Shown here in pieces: positions 1-6,983 of a DNA stretch of 12,472 nucleotides; the stretch's first letter is position 1, and every line of letters starts with the position of its first letter. The position numbers and the translations under genes were made by a program. The notes below the pieces were generated by a model that made no database searches, had not been told where the DNA came from, and worked only from the letters and a program-made list of their open reading frames with translations. The DNA comes from Mycobacterium sp. Lineage in GTDB: Bacteria > Actinomycetota > Actinomycetes > Mycobacteriales > Mycobacteriaceae. The stretch is from contig JAHFVB010000075.1 of the NCBI GenBank assembly GCA_023264755.1, positions 1 through 12,472 of the forward strand, given 5' to 3'.

Positions 1-398
1 ATGGCCGCGACCACCATTCGGGCGCGATCGCCGTAGCGCTGCGCCAGCCACACCGTGTCACCGACGTGGACGTCCTGCCATTCCGGGCGGATGGCGTCCG
101 CGTTGCGAATCCGCGTGCCGATCAAACGCTCCAGCAGGTCGTAGCTGTAGAAGCCACCGCGGTCTTCGCCGAGCTGGATGAGCCACGGCCACACCGCACT
201 TGGAGGGGCGTCGATGGTCAGCGCCCGCGTGGTGCGTGGCGTTCGCGCATCGAGTAATTCGTCACCGGGCAGTCGTCCGAACACTTCCTCGTCGGCGGCC
301 CCCCACGTATACATCCACGGCCGCAGCCGACCGCGATACAGTGCGACGAGCGCAGCCCCGGCCACGGCGGCCGACATCCATCCTCGAGTCTTGCTCAT
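1..398 (-). CDS. SRPBCC (START-like fold) family protein, N-terminal part
   Basis: The frame opens with ATG at 396-398 and runs off the left edge without a stop, so about 132 N-terminal residues are visible. Residues 7-22 form a short hydrophobic segment followed by basic residues, suggesting a membrane anchor. After it comes the block AVWPWLIQLGEDRGGFYSYD, then a conserved-looking stretch with LLERLIG, RNAD, RPEWQ and VGDTVWL. I recognise this block from mycobacterial SRPBCC or polyketide-cyclase-like proteins, a fold that binds hydrophobic ligands; the ligand here is unknown. No convincing ribosome binding site precedes the ATG. A DosR-like box at 435-448 lies 37 bp upstream, which suggests hypoxic induction from a very short or absent leader. 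Family assignment is fairly secure; a specific role cannot be given. Confidence 0.8.
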   Translation of the reverse strand, partial: MSKTRGWMSAAVAGAALVALYRGRLRPWMYTWGAADEEVFGRLPGDELLDARTPRTTRALTIDAPPSAVWPWLIQLGEDRGGFYSYDLLERLIGTRIRNADAIRPEWQDVHVGDTVWLAQRYGDRARMVVAA

Positions 399-431
399 GA
401 TCCGAGGCTAGGCAGTACGCCGGCTAGTCGC

Positions 432-839
432 CTAGGGCCAAATGTCCCGAATGGGCGCCAACTCGCAGCTGCTGAATTCCGGTGGGGCCGAATGCCCCTG
501 GACCTGATGCCGATCGTCCCTACCGTTCGGGGCCGGCCCCGGCCGACGGTGGATTCGGAGCATCACGAGGATGCGCTCGGAGCCGAACTGGGTAACCTGG
601 ACGGCAGCGTCACGCGAAACAATGGGGAGCGCACGATGACGATGGAACCGATCCCGCACGCCGACGATGTGGACGTCGCCGAACAAGCGCGTTCGGTCGA
701 TGATGGCCTCGGCAATGGCCTCGACGATGGCCTCGACGAGGGCGCGCCCGCCGCCGGCGAACTCGGAGCCGACGTGACGGCCGACGTCGCCGACGTATGG
801 GAGCAGCACCTGGCGGTCTCGGCCGGTGAGGACGAACAT
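432..839 (-). CDS. Doubtful hypothetical ORF
   Basis: This frame opens at ATG 837-839 and would encode 135 residues ending at TAG 432-434. In its favour, the first two thirds are rich in Val, Ile, Leu and Phe with alternating strand-like patterns, third codon positions are mostly G or C, and a helical repeat VEAIVEAIAEAI is visible. Against it, there is no ribosome binding site, the C-terminus runs into the DosR-like box at 435-448, and the last 40 or so residues look non-coding. The exactly antisense frame at 492-857 is also open, is very acidic, and has a plausible GGGGAG site before an internal ATG at 636. I do not recognise either product. One of them may be real, or the region may be a decayed gene. 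Confidence 0.25.
   Translation of the reverse strand: MFVLTGRDRQVLLPYVGDVGRHVGSEFAGGGRALVEAIVEAIAEAIIDRTRLFGDVHIVGVRDRFHRHRALPIVSRDAAVQVTQFGSERILVMLRIHRRPGPAPNGRDDRHQVQGHSAPPEFSSCELAPIRDIWP
435..448 (-). promoter_or_regulatory. DosR-like operator upstream of the SRPBCC gene
   Basis: On the minus strand the site reads GGGACATTTGGCCC, flanked by TTC and TAG. This matches the first eight positions of the remembered DosR consensus TTSGGGACTWWAGTCCCSAA and retains a GGCCC second half. It lies 37 bp from the start codon at 398. DosR sites usually sit near -42 of the transcription start, so transcription would begin at or next to the ATG. Confidence 0.6.
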
Positions 840-855
840 CGCGAGGACGACATCT

Positions 856-939
856 GAGCCACGGAGTCCGAGCCACGGAGTCCGAGCCACGGAGTCCGAG
901 CCACGGAGTCCGAGCTATGGAGTCCGAGCTACGACTCAG
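856..939. repeat. 14-bp tandem repeat, five copies plus a degenerate sixth
   Basis: Four identical copies of GAGCCACGGAGTCC occupy 856-911, followed by one copy with two changes (GAGCTATGGAGTCC, 912-925) and a partial degenerate copy to about 939. The array begins immediately beyond the stop codon of the minus-strand gene at 936-1211. Each unit holds CGGAGTCCG, a near-palindrome with a one-base centre, so the array can fold. It is open in several frames and can mislead gene callers into spurious ARTPWLGLRGSDSV-type proteins. It is probably non-coding and prone to copy-number change. Confidence 0.9.
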
Positions 940-1211
940 ATGGCGATCGCCACCTCTACCGACAGACACTCCGCCAACGCGTGGGCGTTCGGCCAGTCGC
1001 CGCTGTCGACCGCTCGGGCCAACTCCTGCGCCAATGGGCTGGTGACACCCAATTCGGCCAACCACGTCGACACGATGAGCGCGATCCGCTCGGCCGGCAC
1101 CTCGACGATGCGGCCGTCGTGCAGGCAGTCGCGAAGCAGGTAGCAGTTGCCCCTGGCGGCGGGTCGATGAGCCTGGGAGGCCCGCCCCAGAAGATGGCTC
1201 AAGGTGCTCAT
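936..1211 (-). CDS. Small hypothetical protein, 91 residues
   Basis: The start is ATG at 1209-1211, preceded by a strong GAGGAGGG Shine-Dalgarno sequence; this excludes an upstream in-frame start at 1244. The product begins MSTLSHLLGRASQAH and ends LSVEVAIAI. It looks like a compact soluble helical protein: no signal peptide or membrane segment, two cysteines at residues 23 and 30, and a segment around residues 31-60 (DGRIVEVPAERIALIVSTWL). I do not recognise a family. It is divergent from the gene pair at 1463-2310, and the shared 250-bp gap holds two DosR-like boxes, so it is probably induced with the rest of the island. The 14-bp tandem repeat starts directly after its stop codon. Confidence 0.75.
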   Translation of the reverse strand: MSTLSHLLGRASQAHRPAARGNCYLLRDCLHDGRIVEVPAERIALIVSTWLAELGVTSPLAQELARAVDSGDWPNAHALAECLSVEVAIAI

Positions 1212-1316
1212 GATGCCCTCCTCGACGAGTCCTACCAGCACCACTACACCACTGCGGCGCGACCGCCCCTAGGGTCGATGGCACGGATTGGGGCATGCTC
1301 TTGGACCCCCGTGCGT

Positions 1317-1330
1317 GCGCCAAAGGTCCC
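1317..1330 (-). promoter_or_regulatory. DosR-like operator, divergent intergenic region
   Basis: On the minus strand the site reads GGGACCTTTGGCGC: a perfect first half and a two-mismatch second half. It lies 106 bp upstream of the small gene starting at 1211. It is one of two similar boxes in the 1212-1462 gap, with centres 46 bp apart. Apart from these boxes I see no gene or RNA in the gap. Confidence 0.45.
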
Positions 1331-1362
1331 TGCCCGACGACCGTATTCCCAAGCACGGAATG

Positions 1363-1376
1363 GGGACCTTCGGCCA
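1363..1376 (+). promoter_or_regulatory. DosR-like operator upstream of the 1463-2310 gene pair
   Basis: The site reads GGGACCTTCGGCCA within ATGGGGACCTTCGGCCATAG. The first half is perfect and the GGCC second half resembles the boxes at 435-448 and 4605-4618. It lies 87 bp upstream of the ATG at 1463. With the box at 1317-1330 it could drive both divergent units. Confidence 0.55.
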
Positions 1377-1462
1377 TAGCGCCGCCGTTGTCCATCCCCG
1401 AGGCTGGTCTTGATACAGGTGGCTGTGCCGCGGTCACCGCGGACCGTGAGGACCCACCAAGA

Positions 1463-1765
1463 ATGGCTACTCGTCGCTTGACAACGTCCAGCCCCGTGTT
1501 CGTCGATCTCCCCGCATTGCTCGCCTCGGCGTCGGATGAGGCCTTGCTCGCCGATCCGGAACTCAGCGCACTCACCGTCGAGTACGCCTGCTGGGAACTT
1601 CAACTCGCCGACTGGCATGCGCGGCAGCCCCGCAGACGCGACCATGGGTTCAGCGCGTGGATCGCCGAGGGCCGGACCCTCTTCGACCGACTCGACGAAC
1701 TCAAGAAGCTCACCCACGAGTGCCTCCGCGGCGGCGATTCGTGGCCGGGAGCGGGGATCCCGTGA
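1463..1765 (+). CDS. Hypothetical protein, 100 residues
   Basis: I chose ATG 1463 because the coding character (charged helical sequence, G/C third positions) begins here, whereas the in-frame extension back to 1295 crosses the DosR-like box. The product has a helical region from about residue 15 to 90, including EYACWELQLADWHARQPRRR and WIAEGRTLFDRLDELKKL, which could form a small helical bundle. There is no signal peptide or membrane segment, and I recognise no family. Its TGA overlaps the GTG start of the next gene (GTGA at 1762-1765), so the two are translationally coupled and probably work together. The box at 1363-1376 suggests control by DosR. Confidence 0.7.
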   Translation: MATRRLTTSSPVFVDLPALLASASDEALLADPELSALTVEYACWELQLADWHARQPRRRDHGFSAWIAEGRTLFDRLDELKKLTHECLRGGDSWPGAGIP

Positions 1766-2310
1766 ACGGCGAATCCGGGGCGGGTAGGACGACGGGCCCC
1801 GACATCCCGGTGGCTCGCGGAGCTGGGCGAAGGGCGGCTCGGCGGGCCGCCAGCACCACGTGGCGGCGGCTAGCGCTCCCGCTGCTGGCCACCGTGGCCG
1901 CACTGCTGTTGGCCGTCCCGACGGTGTTGCTCGCGCCCGCGGCCATGGCCACCCCGACGACGGACGACCAGTTCCTAGCCAACTGGCAGGCCGACGGGTT
2001 GTACGCCTCCTCGGATGAAGCCGCCATCGACGTGGCCCACGCGATCGTGGCCTTTCTCGACGCCCAACCCACCTTCGCCGGCATCGACCGCCTGGCCGAC
2101 GACATCGTCCACGCCACCAAGGGCAGCCCCGGTCTGGTCCACTACACCTATTACCAAGCCGGGGAGCAGATCTATCTGGCGGTGCACTACTACGGCCCCC
2201 AGCACCTCGCGCTGCTGAACGCCTACACCGACCCCAATCGCCGCAGCACCCCCGCGCCTACGACTCCGGCGCCGACGGCTCCTGCGCCGACGAACATGAC
2301 GTTGGCGTGA
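1762..2310 (+). CDS. DUF732-like exported protein
   Basis: The start is GTG 1762, four bases overlapping the previous stop, with a GGGAG/GGGG-rich stretch just upstream; the product has 182 residues. A basic N-terminus (residues 19-36) is followed by a hydrophobic segment (about 37-60) ending APAAMA before TPTTDD. This is a good signal peptide with possible cleavage after residue 63. The mature part, DDQFLANWQADGLYASSDEA then AIDVAHAIVAFLD, matches the DUF732 pattern common in mycobacterial secreted proteins. The cysteine usually found after AH/G in that family is absent (HAIV). The C-terminus is a low-complexity TPAPTTPAPTAPAP tail typical of cell-wall-exposed proteins. Function is unknown. 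It converges on the SulP gene with only 19 bp between stop codons and no obvious terminator. Confidence 0.78.
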   Translation: MNGESGAGRTTGPDIPVARGAGRRAARRAASTTWRRLALPLLATVAALLLAVPTVLLAPAAMATPTTDDQFLANWQADGLYASSDEAAIDVAHAIVAFLDAQPTFAGIDRLADDIVHATKGSPGLVHYTYYQAGEQIYLAVHYYGPQHLALLNAYTDPNRRSTPAPTTPAPTAPAPTNMTLA

Positions 2311-2329
2311 AGTCCGCGCCGCCCACCGT

Positions 2330-4048
2330 TCACCCCGCGGCAGCCTCGCCGGGCCCACGCGCATGGCGGTACGCGGCGACGGCGGTCGGCAAGGTCATGA
2401 AAAGCCGGTCCCGGCCGATCTTCTCGAGTATCCCGGCCGCCTCGAGGGCCGCTCGCAAGTCTTGCTTGACCCTGGCCATGGCGAAGACGATTCCACGGCG
2501 CGCGAGCTCGGAACGCAGACTCTCCAACGCGTCCAGTGCGGTCAGGTCCACCTCCACGTTGGCCTCGGCGTTGAGCACGAACCAGCGGACTGGTCCCGGC
2601 GCCTCATCCACCGCGGCCAGCGCGCGGCGACGGAAGTCGTCGGCGTTGGCAAAGCACAGCGGAGCGTCGTAGCGGTACACGAGCAAGCCGGGGATGACGG
2701 TGGCCTGTGGATAGTCGTCCACGTCGTGCATGCCCGCCAGCCCGGGTACGAAGCCCTGAACGCTGTCGTGCCCCCGCGCCAGCCGCCGCAGCAGGTCGAG
2801 GATCGACAGCGCGACCGCCGCGAGCACCCCGTACAACACGCCGAAGACGGTGACCGCCACCACCGTGGTGAGCGCCAGCACGAACTCGCTTCGGCGAAAT
2901 CGAGCCAGCCTGCGGAATTCCGACACGTCGACGAGTTTGGTTGCGGCGTAGATGATCAACGCGCCAAGGGCAGCGGTCGGCACGTACGCGACCAAGCCGG
3001 CCCCCAGCAGCACCACACAGCTCACCGCGATGAAGACGACGACCGAATGGAGCTGCGTGCGCGAGCCCGCCGCATCGCCGAGCGCGGTCCGGCTGCCGCT
3101 GGAACTGACGGGAAAGCCGTGGACGAAGCTCACCGCGATGTTGGATACCCCGAGCGCGCGCAGCTCGGCGTTGGCGTCGATGTCGTCGGCGGCCCTGGTC
3201 GCGAAGGCGCGAGCCGTCAGCACGTTGTCCGAGAACGCCACCACGGCGATCCCGCCCGCGGGCAAGGCCAAGGCCCCGAGCGCACCCAGGGACAGTTCCG
3301 GTACGCCCGGTAGCGGCAGTCCGGCCGGGACGGCGCCGACGACTTCGATGCCGTACCGCGGCAACGCGAAGATCGCGGTCGCGGCGGCGGCGCCGAGCAC
3401 GGCGATGAACAGGGCGGGCAGGCGTGGCGCCCACGTCTGCAAGGCGACGACCACCACCAGTACGGCGAAGCCGAGAGCCACTGTGGGCCAGTGCCACCGC
3501 CCTACCCCGTCCAGCAGCGCGCGCACCTGCGTGCCAGTGCTCTCCCCCGCGACGGGCACTCTGATGACGCGACCGAGTTGGCCGATCACCATGACCAATG
3601 CGATACCGGTCAAGTAGCCGACCAGCACGGGCTTGGACAACAGATTCGACAAGAATCCCAGCCTGCCCAGGCCGGCGGCGAGACAAATCGCGCCGACGAG
3701 CAGCGCCAGCGTGGCCGCATAGTGGACGTAGCGCACCGAGTCTCCGGAGGCGATGGGGCCCAGCACGGCGGCCGTCATCAACGCCGTCGTCGACTCGGGT
3801 CCAACCGACAGCTGCCGTGACGAGCCCAACAGCGCGTACACCAACAGTGGCGGCAGGGCGGTCCACAGCCCGGCCACCGGACTCAACCCCGCCAGGGCCG
3901 CGTACGCCAATGCTTGGGGCACCAGATAGGCCGCGACACTGAGCCCGGCCAGCAGGTCGCCACGCAACCACGAGCGTTGGTATTCGCGCATGCTGGTCAG
4001 GCTGGGCAACCAGGTGGTCAGCGCGCGCGGCAGTTCAGCGGTGAACAT
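2330..4048 (-). CDS. SulP family anion transporter with STAS domain (Rv1739c-like)
   Basis: This 572-residue protein is full length for a bacterial SulP (SLC26) permease. SulP signatures are visible: VPQALAYA at 43-50, SVGPESTTALM at 81-91 and GFPVSSSGSRTA at 311-322. Many hydrophobic segments span residues 30-420. A cytoplasmic STAS domain covers about 445-560, containing CFANADDFRRR and VEVDLTALDAL. The sequence closely follows my memory of M. tuberculosis Rv1739c, a DosR-associated gene implicated in sulfate uptake; substrate here is inferred (sulfate, bicarbonate or another anion). The start ATG 4046-4048 has only a weak AGGAC upstream. It lies 37 bp downstream of the Hrp1-like gene on the same strand with no recognisable box between, so the two are probably one operon. 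Confidence 0.93.
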   Translation of the reverse strand: MFTAELPRALTTWLPSLTSMREYQRSWLRGDLLAGLSVAAYLVPQALAYAALAGLSPVAGLWTALPPLLVYALLGSSRQLSVGPESTTALMTAAVLGPIASGDSVRYVHYAATLALLVGAICLAAGLGRLGFLSNLLSKPVLVGYLTGIALVMVIGQLGRVIRVPVAGESTGTQVRALLDGVGRWHWPTVALGFAVLVVVVALQTWAPRLPALFIAVLGAAAATAIFALPRYGIEVVGAVPAGLPLPGVPELSLGALGALALPAGGIAVVAFSDNVLTARAFATRAADDIDANAELRALGVSNIAVSFVHGFPVSSSGSRTALGDAAGSRTQLHSVVVFIAVSCVVLLGAGLVAYVPTAALGALIIYAATKLVDVSEFRRLARFRRSEFVLALTTVVAVTVFGVLYGVLAAVALSILDLLRRLARGHDSVQGFVPGLAGMHDVDDYPQATVIPGLLVYRYDAPLCFANADDFRRRALAAVDEAPGPVRWFVLNAEANVEVDLTALDALESLRSELARRGIVFAMARVKQDLRAALEAAGILEKIGRDRLFMTLPTAVAAYRHARGPGEAAAG

Positions 4049-4085
4049 GGCGTCCTACCCCACTAGGGAAGTCAAGCGTGGCGGG

Positions 4086-4538
4086 TCACCCCGACGCGGT
4101 GACCTTGGGTGCCGGGATCGCCTTGGACGCACAGATCGCCCTGACGAAGTCGGTGATGGCGTGCGCGGGCAAGTGGCGGGCCAGGTCGGCCTCGCTGACG
4201 ATGCCGACCAGTCGGTGCTCGGCGATGACGGGCACCCTGCGCACCTGGTGTTCCTCCATGACCTGGAGCAGTTCCGGTATTCCGGCCTCCGCGTCGACGT
4301 AGTACACCCGGCCCTGCGCAAGTTCACCGGCAGTCGTCGCATTCAGGTCCCGTTGCGCCGCAACGGCCTTGACGACGATGTCGCGGTCGGTGAGCATGCC
4401 GTGCAGGCGACCGTCTTCGCGACAGATCGGCAACGCCCCGACTCCGAGCTCGTACATTCGCTTGGCTGCATCGACGAGCGTCGCGCCTTCGAACACACAG
4501 GTGACGTCGGGATTCATGATGTCGCGTGCGGTGCTCAT
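4086..4538 (-). CDS. hrp1: Hypoxic response protein Hrp1-like, two CBS domains
   Basis: ATG 4536-4538 is preceded by a very strong GGAGGAGG site four bases away, which rules out the upstream in-frame start at 4592. The 150-residue product begins MSTARDIMNPDVTC and carries two CBS motifs: about 1-60 (GALPICREDGRLHGMLTDRD) and 70-130 (EEHQVRRVPVIAEHRLVGIV). It is very close to remembered Rv2626c, a secreted or cytosolic DosR-regulon protein of 143 residues with no enzymatic activity firmly assigned. Cysteines lie at 14, 39 and 136, the same positions as in my recollection of Hrp1, whose structures are known with and without a disulfide. The C-terminus is about seven residues longer. CBS pairs usually sense adenine nucleotides; pairing with the downstream SulP gene hints at regulation of transport, which is inference only. 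Confidence 0.93.
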   Translation of the reverse strand: MSTARDIMNPDVTCVFEGATLVDAAKRMYELGVGALPICREDGRLHGMLTDRDIVVKAVAAQRDLNATTAGELAQGRVYYVDAEAGIPELLQVMEEHQVRRVPVIAEHRLVGIVSEADLARHLPAHAITDFVRAICASKAIPAPKVTASG

Positions 4539-4604
4539 GTTCCTCCTCCGGTGCGAATCGGGACCCAACACTCGAAGGCTAGGCCGCGGCACCGAGTCGG
4601 TTTA

Positions 4605-4618
4605 GGGCCGAAGGACCT
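4605..4618 (-). promoter_or_regulatory. DosR-like operator upstream of hrp1
   Basis: The plus strand reads GGGCCGAAGGACCT inside TTTAGGGCCGAAGGACCTCA, an imperfect palindrome that shares TAGGGCC with the box at 435-448. It lies 67 bp upstream of the hrp1 start at 4538. It sits in the 120-bp gap after the ATPase stop, so hrp1-sulP probably has its own promoter. A half-site GGGACCCAACACTC at 4560-4573 is weaker. Confidence 0.5.
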
Positions 4619-4658
4619 CACCGATCGGGCGTTCGGCCCGCAACCGGTCCAGGCCTCG

Positions 4659-6983
4659 TCACGAGACGCCGACGTCGGATGGCGCCAACGAGAAGTAACT
4701 CTCCTCCTCGGCGACGAAGTGCAGGGTCAGAAGCGCGTGTAGGCCGTACAGACAGGCCAACAGCTCTTCCCTCTGGCCTTCGGCGACGGTGCCGGCCGCG
4801 ACGACGTCCGACGCCTGGTCGTGCAGGCGCTGAGCGAGCCGGTCGATCTCCACGTGCATTCGGCTCATCGTCGCCGTGGCCTCGACGCTGCCCAACGGCT
4901 TGGCCAAGGCGGGGTAGAGCGTGCCCTCCTCGGCATGCTCGTGCGGAAGCAGCACGCGCTGAAGGAACTCGTCGGCGCGCTGCAGCAGGGGTAGCGCGTC
5001 GTCCCGGCCGACCACGAGCGCCTCGGCCGCCTCCCGCAACGTGGCCAGGTCCGCGCGCAGCTCCTCGTGTTCGGTGGAGAAGCGTCGGATCAGCGCCCGG
5101 GTGTCTGGGGTCAGCGGGGTGCGCTCGGACCGCGAACCACGCACGGCGCGCAGGGCATTGACGATGACCGCCACGTCGATCAGCTCTTGGAGCAACGCAC
5201 CGGCGGCCGCAGGCAGGTAGCCGGCGGCGGCAACGCCCATGGCCACCAGGGACAGCGCCATTCCGGTGATCGCGCTCTGCAGGGCGAGCCGGCGCGAGCG
5301 CCGCGCGATGGCCATCGCGTCGGCCACCCGGTCGAGTCGGTCGGTGGTCAGCACGATGTCGGCGGCCTCGGAGGTCGCGGTCCGGCCGAGCCCGGCCAGC
5401 GCGATGCCGACGTCCGCTGCCGCGAGCGCCGGCGCGTCGTTGACTCCGTCCCCCACCATCGCGGTGACCGCACCGGCGCGCTCGTGGCACACGCCGGCCA
5501 CCTTCTGGGCCGGGGTGAGCTCCGACATGACCTCGTCGAGCCCCAACGCGAGGCCGATCTGCGCTGCGGGGGCTGGACGATCACCGGTCATCATCACCAG
5601 CCTGGTGATCCCGCCGGCCCGAAGGCGCCGGATGGTGCGCGGCGCATCGGCCCGCAATGGGTCGATCAGCCGGATGGCGCCGGCCAATTCACCGTCGATG
5701 CCGACCCAGGCGATCACCGCCCCGTCGAGGACGGCCCGCGCCGCCGCCGCGGCCGCCCACGCGGGAGCGTCGTCGGCCATCCGGCGATTGCCCACGGTGA
5801 CGACGTGCCCTTCGACGGTGGCCGTCACCCCCTCCCCCGGGCGCTCGACGAGGTCGGTCGGCGTGCTCAGCGGTAGCCGCAGCGCCAGCCCCTCGGCGAC
5901 GATGGCCCGAGCAAGCACGTGCGGGGACAGCTGCTCGGCGCTGGCGGCCAGCTGCACGACCCGCTCGCGGGTGAAGTTCGGGGCGACCACGACTTCGGTT
6001 CCGCGGGGCCTTCCGGTGGTCACCGTGCCGGTCTTGTCGATCACCATGGTCGTGACGTGGCCGAGCGTCTCCAGCGCCGCGCCGCCGCGAACGACGACGC
6101 CAATCCGCGAGGCCCTGGACAATCCGGACACGATTGCGACCGGCGCCGCCAGCAGCAAGGGGCAGGGGGTCGCCACCACCAACACGGCGACGGCCCGCTC
6201 GAGGGCGCCAGTGGCCCACCAGGCCGCGCCCGCCACCACCAGGGTCAGGGGCACGAACCAGACCGCGAGCCGGTCGGCGAGCCGCACCACCGGGGCCGTG
6301 GCTGCCGCAGCCCGCTCCGCCAGCTCGACGATGGAGGAGTAGGTGCTTTCGGCAATCGTTGTCGTACAACGCAATTCAATGGATCCGTCGGCGTTGACGA
6401 CACCGCTCATGACGTCGTCGCCGCGGTGGCGCTCGACGGGCAGGGATTCCCCGCTCAGCGCCGACTCGTCGAACACGCCGGTCTCGCAGTCGAGCTGACC
6501 GTCGGTTGGTACCACCTCGCCCGGGCCGACCAGCACCACGTCTCCGACGGCCAACTCGGTGGCCAACACGCGCTCGATGCGATCGCCGACTCGGCGCCGA
6601 ACCCAACTGGGCGTGCGTTCCCGCAAGCTGCTCAGCTCCCGCGCGGCCCGGCGTTCGGCGGCCAGCTCGAGTACGCGCCCACTGGACAGCATCACCCCGA
6701 TCAGGGCGCCGGCCAGGTATTCGTGCACGGCCAACGCCCCGGCCAGCGACAGCACGGCGATGACGTCCACCCCCACCCGCCGCTCCCACAGCATCCTGCC
6801 CATCCACAGCAGGGCGAAGCTCAGGGCGATGAGCGTGCCAGCCGTCCAACACGCCCGAGCGACGACGGCCGCACCGAACAGGTAGGCGGCGCAACCCGCT
6901 ACGAAGGCAGCCGTCGTCGCGGCGGCCAGCACCCACACCGACGCCTGGCGGAGCGGCTTCACATCAGCTGTCCGCGAGCTCAT
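4659..6983 (-). CDS. P1B-type metal ATPase fused to a C-terminal hemerythrin domain (P1B-5-like)
   Basis: The 774-residue protein has the P-type ATPase core: actuator loop SGES at 177-180, transmembrane metal motif TPCPL at 272-276, phosphorylation site DKTGT at 316-320, TGD at 466-468 and GDGVND at 511-516. No N-terminal heavy-metal-associated domain is present. The last membrane segment carries QELID at 599-603. TPC together with QExxD is the remembered signature of P1B-5 ATPases, linked to nickel, cobalt or iron export. Residues 628-766 form a hemerythrin/HHE domain with histidines at 639, 681, 683, 710, 749 and 755 and acidic neighbours, expected to bind a di-iron centre. The nucleotide-binding motif reads SPHVLA instead of SEHPLA. 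The ATG at 6983 overlaps the upstream stress protein gene by 20 bp (stop at 6964), implying coupled translation; a GTG at 6962 is an alternative start. Confidence 0.9.
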   Translation of the reverse strand: MSSRTADVKPLRQASVWVLAAATTAAFVAGCAAYLFGAAVVARACWTAGTLIALSFALLWMGRMLWERRVGVDVIAVLSLAGALAVHEYLAGALIGVMLSSGRVLELAAERRAARELSSLRERTPSWVRRRVGDRIERVLATELAVGDVVLVGPGEVVPTDGQLDCETGVFDESALSGESLPVERHRGDDVMSGVVNADGSIELRCTTTIAESTYSSIVELAERAAAATAPVVRLADRLAVWFVPLTLVVAGAAWWATGALERAVAVLVVATPCPLLLAAPVAIVSGLSRASRIGVVVRGGAALETLGHVTTMVIDKTGTVTTGRPRGTEVVVAPNFTRERVVQLAASAEQLSPHVLARAIVAEGLALRLPLSTPTDLVERPGEGVTATVEGHVVTVGNRRMADDAPAWAAAAAARAVLDGAVIAWVGIDGELAGAIRLIDPLRADAPRTIRRLRAGGITRLVMMTGDRPAPAAQIGLALGLDEVMSELTPAQKVAGVCHERAGAVTAMVGDGVNDAPALAAADVGIALAGLGRTATSEAADIVLTTDRLDRVADAMAIARRSRRLALQSAITGMALSLVAMGVAAAGYLPAAAGALLQELIDVAVIVNALRAVRGSRSERTPLTPDTRALIRRFSTEHEELRADLATLREAAEALVVGRDDALPLLQRADEFLQRVLLPHEHAEEGTLYPALAKPLGSVEATATMSRMHVEIDRLAQRLHDQASDVVAAGTVAEGQREELLACLYGLHALLTLHFVAEEESYFSLAPSDVGVS

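Noticed and set aside
856..939. CRISPR array
   Set aside because: Units are 14 bp, directly adjacent and without spacers; no cas genes are present.
610..1575. Long minus-strand frame through the 14-bp repeat and the genes on both sides
   Set aside because: It reads the repeat as protein and is antisense or out of frame to the better supported genes at 936-1211 and 1463-1765; its sequence is low-complexity Arg/Ser/Gly.
2363..3971. Long open frames overlapping the SulP gene on both strands
   Set aside because: They are shadows in GC-rich DNA; the SulP frame alone has membrane segments, SulP motifs and a STAS domain.
4560..4573. Second DosR box GGGACCCAACACTC upstream of hrp1
   Set aside because: Only one half-site matches, and it is very close (22 bp) to the start codon; noted with the main box but not listed as a feature.
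4626..4640. Small hairpin CGGGC-GTTCG-GCCCG after the ATPase stop as a terminator
   Set aside because: Only five base pairs and no T-run; such stems arise by chance at this GC content.
4618..5490. Alternative minus-strand frame within the ATPase 3' end
   Set aside because: Arg/Gly/Ala-rich shadow frame; the hemerythrin domain is clearly encoded in the ATPase frame.
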